64,000 nt of DNA from Opitutaceae bacterium (GCA_030648295.1 JAUSID010000141.1:1-64000), one strand, 5' to 3'; numbered from the stretch's first letter, positions 24,374-33,520 are shown. Numbers and translations are program-made. Notes: generated by a model from the sequence alone, not told the origin.

Positions 24374-25471
24374 TCACCCCGCCCACGTCTTCAACGTCGT
24401 GATTCGCGGCAGCTGGCCGGGGAGCTGGCGCCAGGTTTCGCCGTCATCGTTCGAAGCGAACACCTCGCCCATCGTCGTGCCGAGATATACGCCCGCGGGC
24501 GAAAACGGATCCGACGCCATCGCGTCCCGCAACACGCCCACGAAATGCGATTCCTGCGGCAGCCCGCTCGTCATCGCGCGCCACGTCCGCCCCTGATCGC
24601 GCGAGCGCCACACCTTCAGCGCTCCATCCGGCACGACACGGTTCTCGTCACTCAACAGCGGCACCACGAACAAATCGCCGCGCGCCGTCAGCGCCATCGG
24701 GAATCCGAAATCATGCGGCAGCCCCGCCGAGATCCGCGTCCACGTGTCCGCGCCGTCCTCCGACTTGAACACACCGCCGTGATATTGAATGTACAGCACG
24801 CCCAGCCGCTGCGGATCGACGACCATCTTGTGCACGCACCGGCCCATGTCCGTATCGGTGATGAAGCCCGGCGCGACGTTGTGCAGGCCTTCGTTGCACA
24901 GCTTCCACGTTTCGCCGCCGTCGTCGCTGCGAAACACGCCGACGGAGGAAATCCCCACCCACAAGCGGCGCGGGTTGGAGGGGTCGACAAGGATGGAATG
25001 CAGGCATAGCCCGCCAAAACCGGGCGTCCATCGCGGCCGCGTGGGATGACGCGTCAACCCGTCGAGTTCGCTCCACGTCTGGCCTTCATCGCGGCTGACG
25101 AACAGCGCCGCATCGTCGACGCCGGCATACCACGTGCCGGGCTCGGACGAATGCCCGGGCACGATTTGCCAGATGTGATTGAGCTTGAAACTGGAATCCT
25201 TGGGAAACGCGGGGTCGCGCGCCACCGGTTCCCACGTCGCGCCGTCGTCGCGCGAAGTGCGCAGCGTCGCGCCGTGCATGAAGTGATCCGTGCCCGCGAT
25301 GATCCGGTGGTTCCGGCTGTCGCCGCACAGACTGAAAATCTCCCAGCCGCCAAGGTGCGGACCGGTCAGTGTCCAGTCCGCGCGGGTCTCATCGCTGCGG
25401 TAAATAAACACGCCCTTGACCGTGCCGATGAGCAGCAGGATCGGGCGCGGGGTGGCGCTCGTGGGGTCCAT
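24374..25471 (-). CDS. Asp-box (BNR) repeat beta-propeller protein
   Basis: A 365-residue protein with at least six Asp-box motifs: SRDDGATW, SRDEGQTW, SDDGGETW, SEDGADTW, SRDQGRTW and SNDDGETW, evenly spaced as in sialidase or Vps10-like propellers. There is no signal peptide with this start (MDPTSATPRPILLLIGTVKG), so it may be cytoplasmic; the frame is open upstream to 25888 but that part looks non-coding. Catalytic residues of true sialidases (arginine triad) cannot be assigned, so the enzyme activity is unknown. Similar proteins are often annotated as exo-alpha-sialidase. The divergent toxin-antitoxin remnant begins 122 bp away. Confidence 0.8.
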   Translation of the reverse strand: MDPTSATPRPILLLIGTVKGVFIYRSDETRADWTLTGPHLGGWEIFSLCGDSRNHRIIAGTDHFMHGATLRTSRDDGATWEPVARDPAFPKDSSFKLNHIWQIVPGHSSEPGTWYAGVDDAALFVSRDEGQTWSELDGLTRHPTRPRWTPGFGGLCLHSILVDPSNPRRLWVGISSVGVFRSDDGGETWKLCNEGLHNVAPGFITDTDMGRCVHKMVVDPQRLGVLYIQYHGGVFKSEDGADTWTRISAGLPHDFGFPMALTARGDLFVVPLLSDENRVVPDGALKVWRSRDQGRTWRAMTSGLPQESHFVGVLRDAMASDPFSPAGVYLGTTMGEVFASNDDGETWRQLPGQLPRITTLKTWAG

Positions 25472-25592
25472 CGGCCCGATATGGCGGGCCCCGATTCGAC
25501 ACGCGAGCCGTTTCTGTACCTGACGCTGCGGCGACCGGCTGCTCGTGACCGCTCGTTGACACCCCGTGCAACCGGACGCACCGTATTGGTCC

Positions 25593-25778
25593 ATGGCCAA
25601 GCCGCGCAAAGTCGAAGACCCAGCGGGCGCATACTCGGTGTCGGGGAAATCAGACGCCAAGCAGGCTCCTCGCGCCCTTGGATCGCCCGCTCGCCGCGTC
25701 GACGGCACAACGTTTCGAAAGGCAGCCGAAAAAGTCTTCAAAACGCATCGCGAGCTTCTTCGTCGCCTGGCGCAGTGA
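25593..25778 (+). CDS. Likely antitoxin of a Doc-type toxin-antitoxin pair, 61 aa
   Basis: Small basic protein. The N-terminal half is polar (MAKPRKVEDPAGAYSVSGKS) and the C-terminal half, RRVDGTTFRKAAEKVFKTHR followed by ELLRRLAQ, looks like a single helix. Such proteins are often found directly before Doc (death-on-curing) toxins. The following frame starts with GTG overlapping this stop by four bases, as in intact pairs. The start at 25593 is preferred over an in-frame upstream codon at 25566. I infer the role from context and layout; no biochemical motif proves it. Confidence 0.6.
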   Translation: MAKPRKVEDPAGAYSVSGKSDAKQAPRALGSPARRVDGTTFRKAAEKVFKTHRELLRRLAQ

Positions 25779-25900
25779 ACGAACCAGTCTTCCTGTCGCG
25801 CGAACAGGTGCTTGAGCTGCATCGCGCGTTCGGCCTCGCCGAGAAACGGCTCGACAAACCCGGGCTCGCCGCGGTCTTTCGTCAGCAACTTTCCCTGTGA
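25775..25900 (+). pseudogene. Internally deleted Doc/Fic toxin remnant, 41 codons
   Basis: Reads VNEPVFLSREQVLELHRAF and then GLAEKRLDKPGLAAVFRQQL before the stop. The first part resembles the N-terminus of death-on-curing toxins, the second resembles their last helix. The middle, including the Fic catalytic motif HPFxxGNKR, is absent, and the two ends are joined in frame. Intact Doc proteins have about 125 residues, so roughly 85 have been lost. The fragment overlaps the antitoxin stop (GTGA) and its own stop overlaps the GTG start of the FAH hydrolase (GTGA), so translation could be coupled across all three. Confidence 0.55.
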
Positions 25901-26700
25901 AAATCATCCGACATCTCTCCTCGGGGGGCCCCGCTTATGCCGCCCTGCAATCCGACGGCTCCGCCCGCGAAATCGCGGGGGACATCTATGGCGACTTTCA
26001 CGTCACCGATCGGGTCGTGCAGCCGGGCAAGCTGCTCGCGCCCGTGGTGCCGACGAACATCCTGTGCATCGGGCTGAACTACAAGCGGCACGCGGCGGAG
26101 AGCAAACTGCCGCCCCCGGCCCAGCCGGTGCTGTTCGTCAAGAACACCGCCTCGGTCCAGAACCCAAACGATCCGATCGAAATCCCGGTGAAGCTGGCGA
26201 GCACGAAGGTGGACTACGAATGCGAGCTCGCGGTCGTGATCGGCAAACGGTGCAAGAACGTGTCGCGCGAACGCGCGCTCGACTACGTCCTCGGCTACAC
26301 CTGTGGCAACGACGTGTCGGCGCGCGACTGGCAGCGTGATTTCGGCGGCGGTCAGTGGTGCCAGGCGAAGAGCTTCGACACGTTTTGCCCGCTCGGTCCC
26401 GTCCTCGTAACGCGGGACGAGATTCCAAATCCCAACGAGCTGCGGATTCGCACCCTGCTCAACGGCGAGGCGATGCAGGACTGGAACACCAACGACATGG
26501 TGTTCGACGTGCCGGCGCTGATCGAATTCCTCAGCGGCAGCAAGACGCTCCTGCCCGGCACGGTGATCATGACAGGGACGCCGCACGGCGTCGGATTCGC
26601 GCGGAACCCGCCGGTGTGGTTGAAAGCGGGAGACACCGTCACGATTGAGATCGAGAAGATCGGCGCGCTGACGAACCCGGTGGTGAACGAGCGGGTTTGA
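25897..26700 (+). CDS. Fumarylacetoacetate hydrolase family protein
   Basis: A 267-residue FAH-family enzyme of the 2-hydroxyhepta-2,4-diene-1,7-dioate isomerase or 2-oxo-acid hydratase group, cleaving or hydrating C-C bonds of oxo-acids. The metal site is visible as YECELAVVIGK (Glu-x-Glu, about 107-112) and GNDVSARDWQ (Asp about 139-145). The substrate loop MTGTPHGVGFARNPPVWLKAGD and the C-terminal EIEKIGALTNPV are typical. The start is GTG at 25897, overlapping the toxin remnant; no other start fits. Members act in degradation of aromatics, uronic or deoxy sugars; given the sugar genes around it, the last is a reasonable guess. Confidence 0.9.
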   Translation: MKIIRHLSSGGPAYAALQSDGSAREIAGDIYGDFHVTDRVVQPGKLLAPVVPTNILCIGLNYKRHAAESKLPPPAQPVLFVKNTASVQNPNDPIEIPVKLASTKVDYECELAVVIGKRCKNVSRERALDYVLGYTCGNDVSARDWQRDFGGGQWCQAKSFDTFCPLGPVLVTRDEIPNPNELRIRTLLNGEAMQDWNTNDMVFDVPALIEFLSGSKTLLPGTVIMTGTPHGVGFARNPPVWLKAGDTVTIEIEKIGALTNPVVNERV

Positions 26701-26926
26701 TCGCGAGCGCGGCGCAGCTGGAACCCAAGTAATTGGTTTCGTCGTGTCCTGCGCCGCGGACAAGACAGGGACAAAAGGCCCGCGCCCGACCAAGCGCGGC
26801 AACCTCGCCAAGGGCTCGCGCACCGGCGTGAACCGCAGCGGGCGGTGAGGGCTGGGTATTTTCGGCGCAAATACGGGCTCGACCCCAGTGCTGCGGCCGG
26901 CAGGCAGCGGTACGCTCGGGAGTGAC

Positions 26927-27442
26927 ATGAACGCGCTCCCCGCCGCTGTTTCAACCCGTTCAAAACGAAAGCCCAAGGCCAGCCGTCGCGCCACCCCGGC
27001 GGTGGCAATGCCGTTTCGCGCGTTGATCGCGTATGCGGACATCCCGGCGGCCCGGCGGGCAATGAGCGAGATTCGCGACGTACTCGCCGCGACGCGACGA
27101 GGCTACGAATTGCACCCGATGCTCTGGCGATTTGATCAACTGGGAGCGCCCAGCTGGAGGGAGGTTGCGTTGCGCGACGCCGCGAATGCCGCGGTCGTGG
27201 TGCTGGCCGGCAGCGAGCCCGGTTCCTTGCCTGCCTCGCTGGAGCGGTGGGTCTCCACCCTCCTCTCGCGCAAGGAAGGGCGGCCAACAACCATCGTCGC
27301 CGTATTGGGCGCGACGGACGCGTGGACAATCACGATTGAAAAACCGGCTACCGCTGCCGCCGCCCTTACCCAATCGCGCGCGGCTGAACCCAAGGCTCTC
27401 CCGCACGTGGTCATGGAAGCGTCGGCCGCCTGCGCGGCGTGA
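26927..27442 (+). CDS. Hypothetical protein, 171 aa
   Basis: No family recognised. The start at 26927 (MNALPAAVSTRSKRKPKASR) has a GGGAGTG sequence just upstream. After a basic N-terminus of about 30 residues comes a compact alpha/beta region (FRALIAYADIPAARRAMSEI, AANAAVVVLAG, GRPTTIVAVLG) whose strands alternate with helices as in receiver-like folds, but the phosphoacceptor pattern is not evident. It is probably cytoplasmic. The upstream 226 bp hold a short open frame encoding a basic 34-residue peptide (VSCAADKTGTKGPRPT...) that I do not count as a gene. Confidence 0.6.
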   Translation: MNALPAAVSTRSKRKPKASRRATPAVAMPFRALIAYADIPAARRAMSEIRDVLAATRRGYELHPMLWRFDQLGAPSWREVALRDAANAAVVVLAGSEPGSLPASLERWVSTLLSRKEGRPTTIVAVLGATDAWTITIEKPATAAAALTQSRAAEPKALPHVVMEASAACAA

Positions 27443-27457
27443 TTGGCGAAGACCCAT

Positions 27458-27520
27458 CCGACTGATCGGACCGATCTAACCGATCTGACCGATCGGGCGG
27501 ATCCGACCGATCCGGCGGAT
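27458..27520. repeat. 9-bp tandem array (7 units)
   Basis: Seven consecutive 9-bp units of the type CCGACTGAT, CGGACCGAT, CTAACCGAT, CTGACCGAT, CGGGCGGAT, CCGACCGAT, CCGGCGGAT. The last three bases (GAT) never change. It lies in the spacer between the hypothetical gene and the fragment at 27548. As the period is a multiple of three it stays open in some frames, but no gene uses it. Confidence 0.85.
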
Positions 27521-27547
27521 CCGCCGCCGCTCCTGGGACCGCGGGCC

Positions 27548-27853
27548 TTACGGCAGCTCGTAGACCTCCACGAGGGTCACGCCGTCGCCGCCGTTCGCCC
27601 CCACCTGCGCGCCATAGGCGCCGGGCGGGAGCGTGACGAGCAGCGCGGCATCGAGGCTGCCGGCATTCAAGTTGAACGCTCCCACTCGCGTCCACGCGGC
27701 GCGCATCTCGGCGCTGTCGACCCAGTTGTCGTTCTCGATCAGCAGCCGGTCGCCCGAGAATATCCGCAGCACCAGGTGACGGTCTTTGGAACCGCGCCCG
27801 CCATGCCGGCGCCGACGGAAGTTCCCCGCAGCCCGGATTTTTCCCACCGACAT
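27548..27853 (-). pseudogene. C-terminal fragment of a secreted surface protein
   Basis: The last 75 residues, LRIFSGDRLLIENDNWVDSA then RAAWTRVGAFNLNAGSLDAA followed by LLVTLPPGAYGAQVGANGGD and ending EVYELP, look like the beta-sandwich that ends many large Opitutaceae extracellular proteins. The part before it (MSVGKIRAAGNFRRRRHGG) is unrelated and basic, there is no signal peptide, and the ORF is far too short for such a protein. I read it as the surviving 3' end of a deleted gene. The similarity is from memory of the motif and needs a search. Confidence 0.55.
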
Positions 27854-27974
27854 TATCGGAGCGCGCCGTGGCCGCGGTGGAACTAATGACCGTTCGGGGG
27901 GCCAAAAAATTCCACCCCGGCGGCGGAAGTGAGCGACGGAACGGCAACCACCCTTGAACCGACTGGCGGCACGG

Positions 27975-28208
27975 ATGTCTGCAGCGCACCCTTACTTCAT
28001 CATGGCTGCATCTCCTGGATCCACTGGCAACGTCATTGCCGCGCTCGCCAGCTTCTTCATTCCCGGGCTCGGGCAACTGCTGCAGGGGAAACTTTTCCGG
28101 GCGCTGATCATGTTCGTGCTGGCAGCCGCGCTGTGGTTTTTCTTCCTCGGCTGGATTATCCACCTTTGGTCCATCATCGATGCAGCGCTTTATAAAAGGC
28201 CGGCTTGA
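27975..28208 (+). CDS. Small membrane protein, 77 aa
   Basis: Two adjacent hydrophobic segments: NVIAALASFFIPGLGQLLQG and ALIMFVLAAALWFFFLGWII, followed by HLWSIIDAALYKRPA. The motif FIPGLGQLLQGK and the late WSIIDA are typical of small TM2/DUF5683-like membrane proteins of unknown function. The start could be 27975 (MSAAHPYFIM), an upstream TTG at 27954, or ATG at 28002. It is followed after 58 bp by the DUF4112-like gene and probably forms a transcript with it. Confidence 0.75.
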   Translation: MSAAHPYFIMAASPGSTGNVIAALASFFIPGLGQLLQGKLFRALIMFVLAAALWFFFLGWIIHLWSIIDAALYKRPA

Positions 28209-28266
28209 CGCCGGAGGCGGGCGCGAGTTCGGCGTGGCCACGCCGATCCCACGAACGCCGCCCCCG

Positions 28267-28731
28267 ATGTCGGCGGCAAAGCGGCTGCGGCGGCTGCGCG
28301 GGCTCGCCTGGTTTCTCGATCGTTCGATTCCGATCGGACGCTGGCGGATTGGAGTCGATCCCATCCTGGGGCTCCTGCCTGGTGCCGGTGACTGGCTCGG
28401 GGCCGTGCTCTCGCTCTACGTGCTCTACGAAGGCGCCCGCCTGGGCATGCCTCGCGGCGTACTCACGCGGATGGGCGGAAACATCCTCGTCGAGACGATC
28501 GTAGGCGCGGTGCCGGTGCTCGGGGATCTCTTCGATTTCGCATGGCAGGCAAACACCCGGAACCTCGCCCTGATCGAGCGGCATTATCATCCCGGTTTCG
28601 AACCGCGCTCGCTCGGCCGGATCTGGTTTGCCGTCGCGTTGTTTGGTGTACTGGTGATGGCGCTCCTTGCCGCGCTGATCTACGCCGCGGTCAAACTCGC
28701 CGCCGCCGGTTTCGGCATCCATACGCCGTAA
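28267..28731 (+). CDS. DUF4112-like membrane protein, 154 aa
   Basis: Residues 1-20 are basic, followed by LDRSIPIGRWRIGVDPILGL and LPGAGDWLGAVLSLYVLYEG, the conserved pattern of DUF4112 (a membrane family of unknown function), then GNILVETIVGAVPVLGDLFD and WQANTRNLALIERH. A C-terminal helix (FAVALFGVLVMALLAALIYA) completes it. The start at 28267 begins the basic segment; the upstream frame to 28180 overlaps the previous gene and is not used. Position suggests co-expression with the small membrane protein before it. Confidence 0.82.
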   Translation: MSAAKRLRRLRGLAWFLDRSIPIGRWRIGVDPILGLLPGAGDWLGAVLSLYVLYEGARLGMPRGVLTRMGGNILVETIVGAVPVLGDLFDFAWQANTRNLALIERHYHPGFEPRSLGRIWFAVALFGVLVMALLAALIYAAVKLAAAGFGIHTP

Positions 28732-28773
28732 CGTCCGGTTGACTCGGCGGGCGGTTCGCGGCGGGTTTGCACC

Positions 28774-29457
28774 ATGCGGATTCACCTTCTCATTGGCCTG
28801 CTGCCGTTGTGCCTTTCCGCGTGCGGCGGAATTTCAGGTGGCGTGCCGGCCATGGCGGCGGTGACAGAACCAACCGCCGATCTCAGCCAGTGGGCGATTG
28901 AACAAATGCCGGGCGGCACGGTCACGACACGCGACGGCGCGCTCGTGATCGAGGACAGTGCGGGTTGCACGGTTTGGCTTCGCCGCCAGCTCACCGCGCC
29001 CGTGGCCATCAGCTACGATGTGACGGTCGTCTCGCGCGGCGGCCCGCATGATCGCGTCTCGGATCTGAATTGTTTTTGGATGGCAACCGATCCCAGGAAT
29101 CCCGACGCGCTCCCCGCCGGTCGCAGCGGACGGTTCGCCGATTACGACTCGCTCCTCACGTATTACGTCGGCTACGGCGGCAACAACAACTCGACGACGC
29201 GTTTCCGCCGCTACGACGGCACGCTGGCCCGGCCGCTCCTGCCCGAACATGATCGGCGCGAACGGAAATTCCTCCTCGAGCCCAATCGCGTCTATCACAT
29301 CCGATTGGTCGCGCGCGAAGGCACGGCGGAATTCTGGCGCGATGGAGAAAGGATTTTTTCCTTTCCCGATCCCGCGCCGCTGACCCAAGGCTGGTTCGCG
29401 TTTCGCACCGTGCGAAGCCACCTCGAAATCCGAAATTTTCGAATCACGAAAGCGTAG
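28774..29457 (+). CDS. Lipoprotein with DUF6250-like domain
   Basis: A 227-residue protein with a lipoprotein signal (MRIHLLIGLLPLCLSACGG; lipobox LSAC, Cys17). The mature part is a beta-sandwich containing SYDVTVVSRGGPHDRVSDLN and a C-terminal HIRLVAREGTAEFWRDGERI with FRTVRSHLEIRNFRI, the pattern of DUF6250 and DUF1080-type concanavalin-like domains found with polysaccharide-degrading enzymes. It is therefore probably anchored to a membrane and binds or cleaves sugar polymers. It starts 42 bp after the DUF4112-like gene. Confidence 0.8.
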   Translation: MRIHLLIGLLPLCLSACGGISGGVPAMAAVTEPTADLSQWAIEQMPGGTVTTRDGALVIEDSAGCTVWLRRQLTAPVAISYDVTVVSRGGPHDRVSDLNCFWMATDPRNPDALPAGRSGRFADYDSLLTYYVGYGGNNNSTTRFRRYDGTLARPLLPEHDRRERKFLLEPNRVYHIRLVAREGTAEFWRDGERIFSFPDPAPLTQGWFAFRTVRSHLEIRNFRITKA

Positions 29458-29537
29458 CGCGCGACCCGGCCGCGACCAAAGGCAGCATGGACGTCGTAAC
29501 AATGCAGTGGAGCCCGTTCCGTATTGGAATAACGTCA

Positions 29538-29710
29538 CCACTGAAAGGTGGAGCGGTCTGCTGGCCAGCAGACCTCCCCAACGCGGTAGATCCGTTCACT
29601 CGAAAATAAGCGGCTTGAGGAGCCTCTCGACCAGCTCGAGGCCTCTCGGTCGATTGCGCGATTGGCCGTGAGCCTGTCGAACCGGCAAGCCGCGCCACCT
29701 CGACCGCATG
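29538..29710. repeat. Dispersed repeat (CTGAAAGGTGGAGCGG family), copy A
   Basis: Starts CCACTGAAAGGTGGAGCGG, includes the palindrome CTGCTGGCCAGCAG, GTTCACTCGAAAA, AGCGGCTTGAGGAG, and ends near GGCAAGCCGCGCCACCTCGA. Copy B is at 52537-52695. The ends (GGTGGAGCGG and CCGCTCCACC) are inverted repeats, so the whole can fold back. At 29779-29844 another family begins (GAGCGTTTCGCCGAATGGCA and ACGCGTTCCGCTAC), shared with 48245-48354. No gene lies between 29458 and 30043. Confidence 0.85.
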
Positions 29711-29863
29711 GACCGGGCTTCTCCACCGTTTTCACACTCACGTCCAGTTGCGCGGCGATTTCCTTGTTCCGTAGCGGCACCCGTGAGCGTTTCGCCGAAT
29801 GGCATTCAGAAAAACGAAACGCTTACGCGTTCCGCTACACCGGTTGCCGCGCCCGCGCTCCCA

Positions 29864-29903
29864 GGGAAAACAGAACGCCGGACCGCGAAATGCGGCCCGG
29901 CGT
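29864..29903 (-). terminator. Intrinsic terminator for the secreted peptidase gene
   Basis: A 12-bp stem with one mismatch (ACGCCGGACCGC and GCGGCCCGGCGT) around a GAAAT loop, at 29875-29903. Read on the minus strand it is followed by TCTGTTTTCCC. It is 140 bp downstream of the gene's restored stop at 30044. Confidence 0.7.
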
Positions 29904-30043
29904 CTGTTGCTATGTTCGAACCCGGTGTGCAGCCGGGCCGAAAGTTGATGCCTGGATCTGGTATGCCTTGCTTTCGTTCGTACGCACCGGGCGGCGAACC
30001 GGCCGGTGCGTCCAACCCGCCGGCACCACGCTGGAGCGTGATG

Positions 30044-33000
30044 CTAGCGGGAAATTTTGCCGGTCTTGTCGTACGTCACGCGACCGTCGTAGGTGCTGAA
30101 GCACATCGCCTGCACCGTGACGCCCTCGAGCGCGACCGCGCTCGCGGGAACCTCGAGCCGCACCCACTTGGCCGGCCGCCGGCAGCGCGCCCGCGTAATA
30201 GCGCCCCGGCGTGCCGCGCGTGCCATAGTTGATCTTGTCGGCGCCCCAATAGGCGCGGTGCTCCCAGTTGCCGGCACCCCAGCTCAACATGATCGCCGTG
30301 GGCGGGTTCGCCGGATCAATGTAGACGTAAGCGTAGAGCCTGTCGCCCGTCGCCACCGTCATCGTCTCCGTGGCCCAGTTGAAATAATGTTCATGCAAAC
30401 CCGACGCGACGGTGGATTGGTGCGCGCGGCTGCCGGAGAACGGAGCCGGACTCGCGCTCGTCCAGTTCCAGCTGTCGCCGCCCGCCCCGCTGCCGCTCGC
30501 GCCGGCGGGAAGCGAATCGTCGAGCCACGCCCATTCCGTGCCCGTCGTCGTCGAAGGGGTTGAGGTCGTCGGTGACGTGGTGGTCGTCGAACTGCTCGAG
30601 GCGGCGGACTTGCCCGTCTTGTCGAACGTCACGCGTCCATCGACGGTGCTGAAGCACATGCCTTCGATCCGCGAGCCTTCGAGCGCGACCGCACTCGCCG
30701 GAACTTCGAGCCGGACCCACTGGCCGGCCGCTGGCAACGCACCCATGTTCACGCGACCCGGCGAGTTGTTGGTGCCGTAATCGATCTGGTTCGCACCCCA
30801 GTAGGCGCGGTGCTCCCAGTTCGACGACGCCCAGCTCAACATGATCGTCGTCGGCGTGTTCGCCGGGTCGAGGTATACATACGTGACGAGAATCTCGCCG
30901 GAATTGACCGTCATCGGCGCGGCCCAGTTGAAATAGTGTTCGTGCAAACCCGACCCGAGCGTCGACTGGTGAGCCTTGCCGCCAGAGAACGGCGCCGGAC
31001 TCGCGGAAACCCAATTCCAACCATCGCCACCGCCACCCGCGCCGCTCGCCCCGGTCGGCAGTGCGTCGTCGAACCAGAGGGAAATGCCACTCGTCGTGGT
31101 CGTCGTCGTGCCTGAGGTCGTCGTGCCACCCGAGGTCGTCGTGGTGCCCGACGTCGTCGTGCCACCCGACGTGGTCGTCCCACCGGAAGTTGTCGTGCCC
31201 GAAGTCGTCGTGTCGGTCGGGGTCGACGTGGTCGGGGATGTCGTGGCCGGCGGCGTGCTGCTGCTGCCCCCCATGGTGTAGAACACACCCTGGCTCGCGT
31301 TCAAGTAGCTGCCGCTCGCCGTGCTCTCGAGCTTGATCGCGCGGACCATGTAGGTGGAGCCGGAGGTCGCGCTGCTATCGGTGAAATTCAAAGCCGGGAT
31401 CGGCGAACTCGTCAGCCGCGTGAACGGGCCTGCGGCGGAAGACGCGCGGTAAACATGGTACCCGACCAGATTCGAATCCGACGAGGCTCCCCATGCCAGC
31501 GAAACGGAGAAGCCGCTCACAGTGCCGCCGAGGCTCGCGACGGGCGCGACCGGGTGCAGCCGCAGCGTCGGGTCACCCATGAGCGCGATGTGAATCCGAT
31601 TGGCCGAGCTGTTGATCTGCGTCTCGTAAAGTCCGTTGTTGTTCTGCGTGAGCCGCGCGGCGTAGCCGACAGTTTCACCGAGGCCCATCGGGTGCATGAA
31701 CCAGTGCGGCCGGCCGGACCAGACCGAGACGAGCCCGTTGGTGGTGGCGAGCGGCGCGCGCAGGATGCTGTCCTCGTGATCCCAATCGCCGAGCCAGGAG
31801 CCGAAGAGGAGGTTGAACACGCCGCGAACATTGCTGCTCACGAGCTCGGTCGTGGTACCGGTGTTGTAAATCCCGCTGTTGCCGATGCCGGCGATGCTCG
31901 AGTAGCTGCCGGCGCCGCAGGCGTAGGCGAGCAGGTAGTCGGTTGACGCGGCCTGCGGAATCCACACGCCGCGCTGGTCGTTGAACTCTGTATTAAGATT
32001 CCGGATGTTGTTCGCACCCACGAGTGGCGCGAAGCTGCGAAACCCGCTGGCCGCGAACGCCTCGCCGCCACGCGCGCCGAAGTAGTCGCCGAGGATCGCG
32101 CGCCGCGCCGGATTGAACGTACGGTGGCGGAAATTGTGATCGCGATTCAGATACGCGCGGAGCAGCTCCGTCTCGTTCGGAAACGTCGCCGGTCCGCCCC
32201 AAGTCAGGCGGCCGGGCAAGTTGGAAAGGTCGACGCGGCCCACCTCGAGCTCCACCGCGGAGGGAATCTGCGTCTGGTCGAACTTGCCGTCGCCGGGCCG
32301 GTTGGTGAGCCGCGCCGCATCCGCGGGATCGGTGTTCAGCGACTGGGTGACGTTCACCCAGCTGTCGGTCCAGCTGCCATCGATGTCGCCGTAATACACG
32401 TCGGCCGGCCAGGCGCCCTGGTGATCCGGATGACCGTCGGGATAAAGGTTGCCGGAGTACGGCACCGGCACGTGGCCGACGAGGAACACGGAGCGCACGT
32501 TCGCGGGATCCGCGTTGTAATCGGCGCCAATGAGATTCTTGACGTTCGCGGCCGAATCGCTGCGCGAGACGTCGTGGCGAATGACGGTCCAGCCGTCGCC
32601 CGCGAGGTCGCGTTGAAGCTGCGCGAGTTCGGCCGCGAGGCTCGAGGTGAACGTGTTGTCGACGATCAGGATGACCTTCCCGCGGTTATCGACGAGCGGC
32701 GCACTCACGCCGGCCTGCACGTAGCCGTAGCCCATGTAGCCGCCGGCGGATTTGGCCACGCGGTACTCATGCGCCGTGCCGGCGCTGACGCTGGTGTCGG
32801 TGTAGGACGTGGTGGAACCGGGGAGCGTCGTGAGCGTAGCCCACGAGCCGGAGTTCGGAGCTTTGCGGGAAATGGTGTAGCTGGCGGGAACGCCATTCGT
32901 GTCCTGCGGCCAGGCCAGGGTGATCGTGGCCGGCGAGGTCTGAATGGTGGCGCTGACCCGGACGGAGTAATCCCACGTATTTTCGACGGCGTAGGTTGCC

Positions 33001-33059
33001 CCGGTGAAGATGAGGATGATTCCAAGCAGCAGAATCGCTGCGGCACTTTTGACCTTCAT
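30044..33059 (-). pseudogene. Secreted C25-like peptidase with duplicated C-terminal domain (one frameshift)
   Basis: About 1000 residues if the frame is restored. It starts at 33059 with a signal peptide (MKVKSAAAILLLGIILIFTG). Domain order: a fibronectin-III-like domain (about 30-115); a gingipain/C25-like region (about 120-470) with KVILIVDNTFTSSLAAELAQ, VRSVFLVGHVPVPYSGNLYP, WPADVYYGDIDGSW and LLAYACGAGSYSS; a second FnIII-like domain (about 475-590); a Thr/Ser/Gly linker (about 596-660); then two copies of a roughly 155-residue domain (WFDDALPTGAS..., HEHYFNW..., WEHRAYWGA..., WVRLEVPASAV). In copy 2 an extra base at 30168/30169 (CCCACTTGG instead of CCCACTGG) shifts the frame after ALPAAGQ; the correct continuation is in the next frame to the stop at 30044. 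Confidence 0.75.
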
Positions 33060-33520
33060 AGCGCCGCCAGCATGAAGGAAGCGCCGGGTTCCCATTATCC
33101 GCACTGGTCTGATAAACCTGTCAGTGTGCCGGACGGCGACGTGTCCGTGTTTGTCTGACAAAATCAGGGTGTGCAGCAGCTGGGCGCCACGGGCACCGTC
33201 GTCACTGCGCAACTCCGCTGGAAACAACGAGCTGCCGTTTGAAGCTGAGACCTGAGTGGCCGAACACCGGTGCGGGATGGAAGCCCGCGCCGGTCGAGGG
33301 CAGGACGAGTGACGGGGCGAACCGCCGCGGGCGAGCGAATTGCAGCGGGCGGATCGCGACCTCGCGGCACGCAATCATTTACTCCAAAAAAAACGCGGTG
33401 TGTATTCGGATTCCGGCGACTCGAAGTGGCTGCGAGATCCCGTTCGGCTTTCCGAACCAATCCATGCGGGCGGGACGCCCGCGCTCCCAGGCGACCGAGC
33501 CGCCCTGCCGCTCCACCGGC

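Noticed and set aside
25471-25888. N-terminal extension of the Asp-box protein up to 25888
   Set aside because: It would run antisense to the toxin-antitoxin remnant and its translation lacks Asp boxes or a signal peptide.
26731-26848. Short basic open frame (VSCAADKTGTKGPRPT...)
   Set aside because: 34 residues without a ribosome-binding site or recognisable family; composition alone is not enough.
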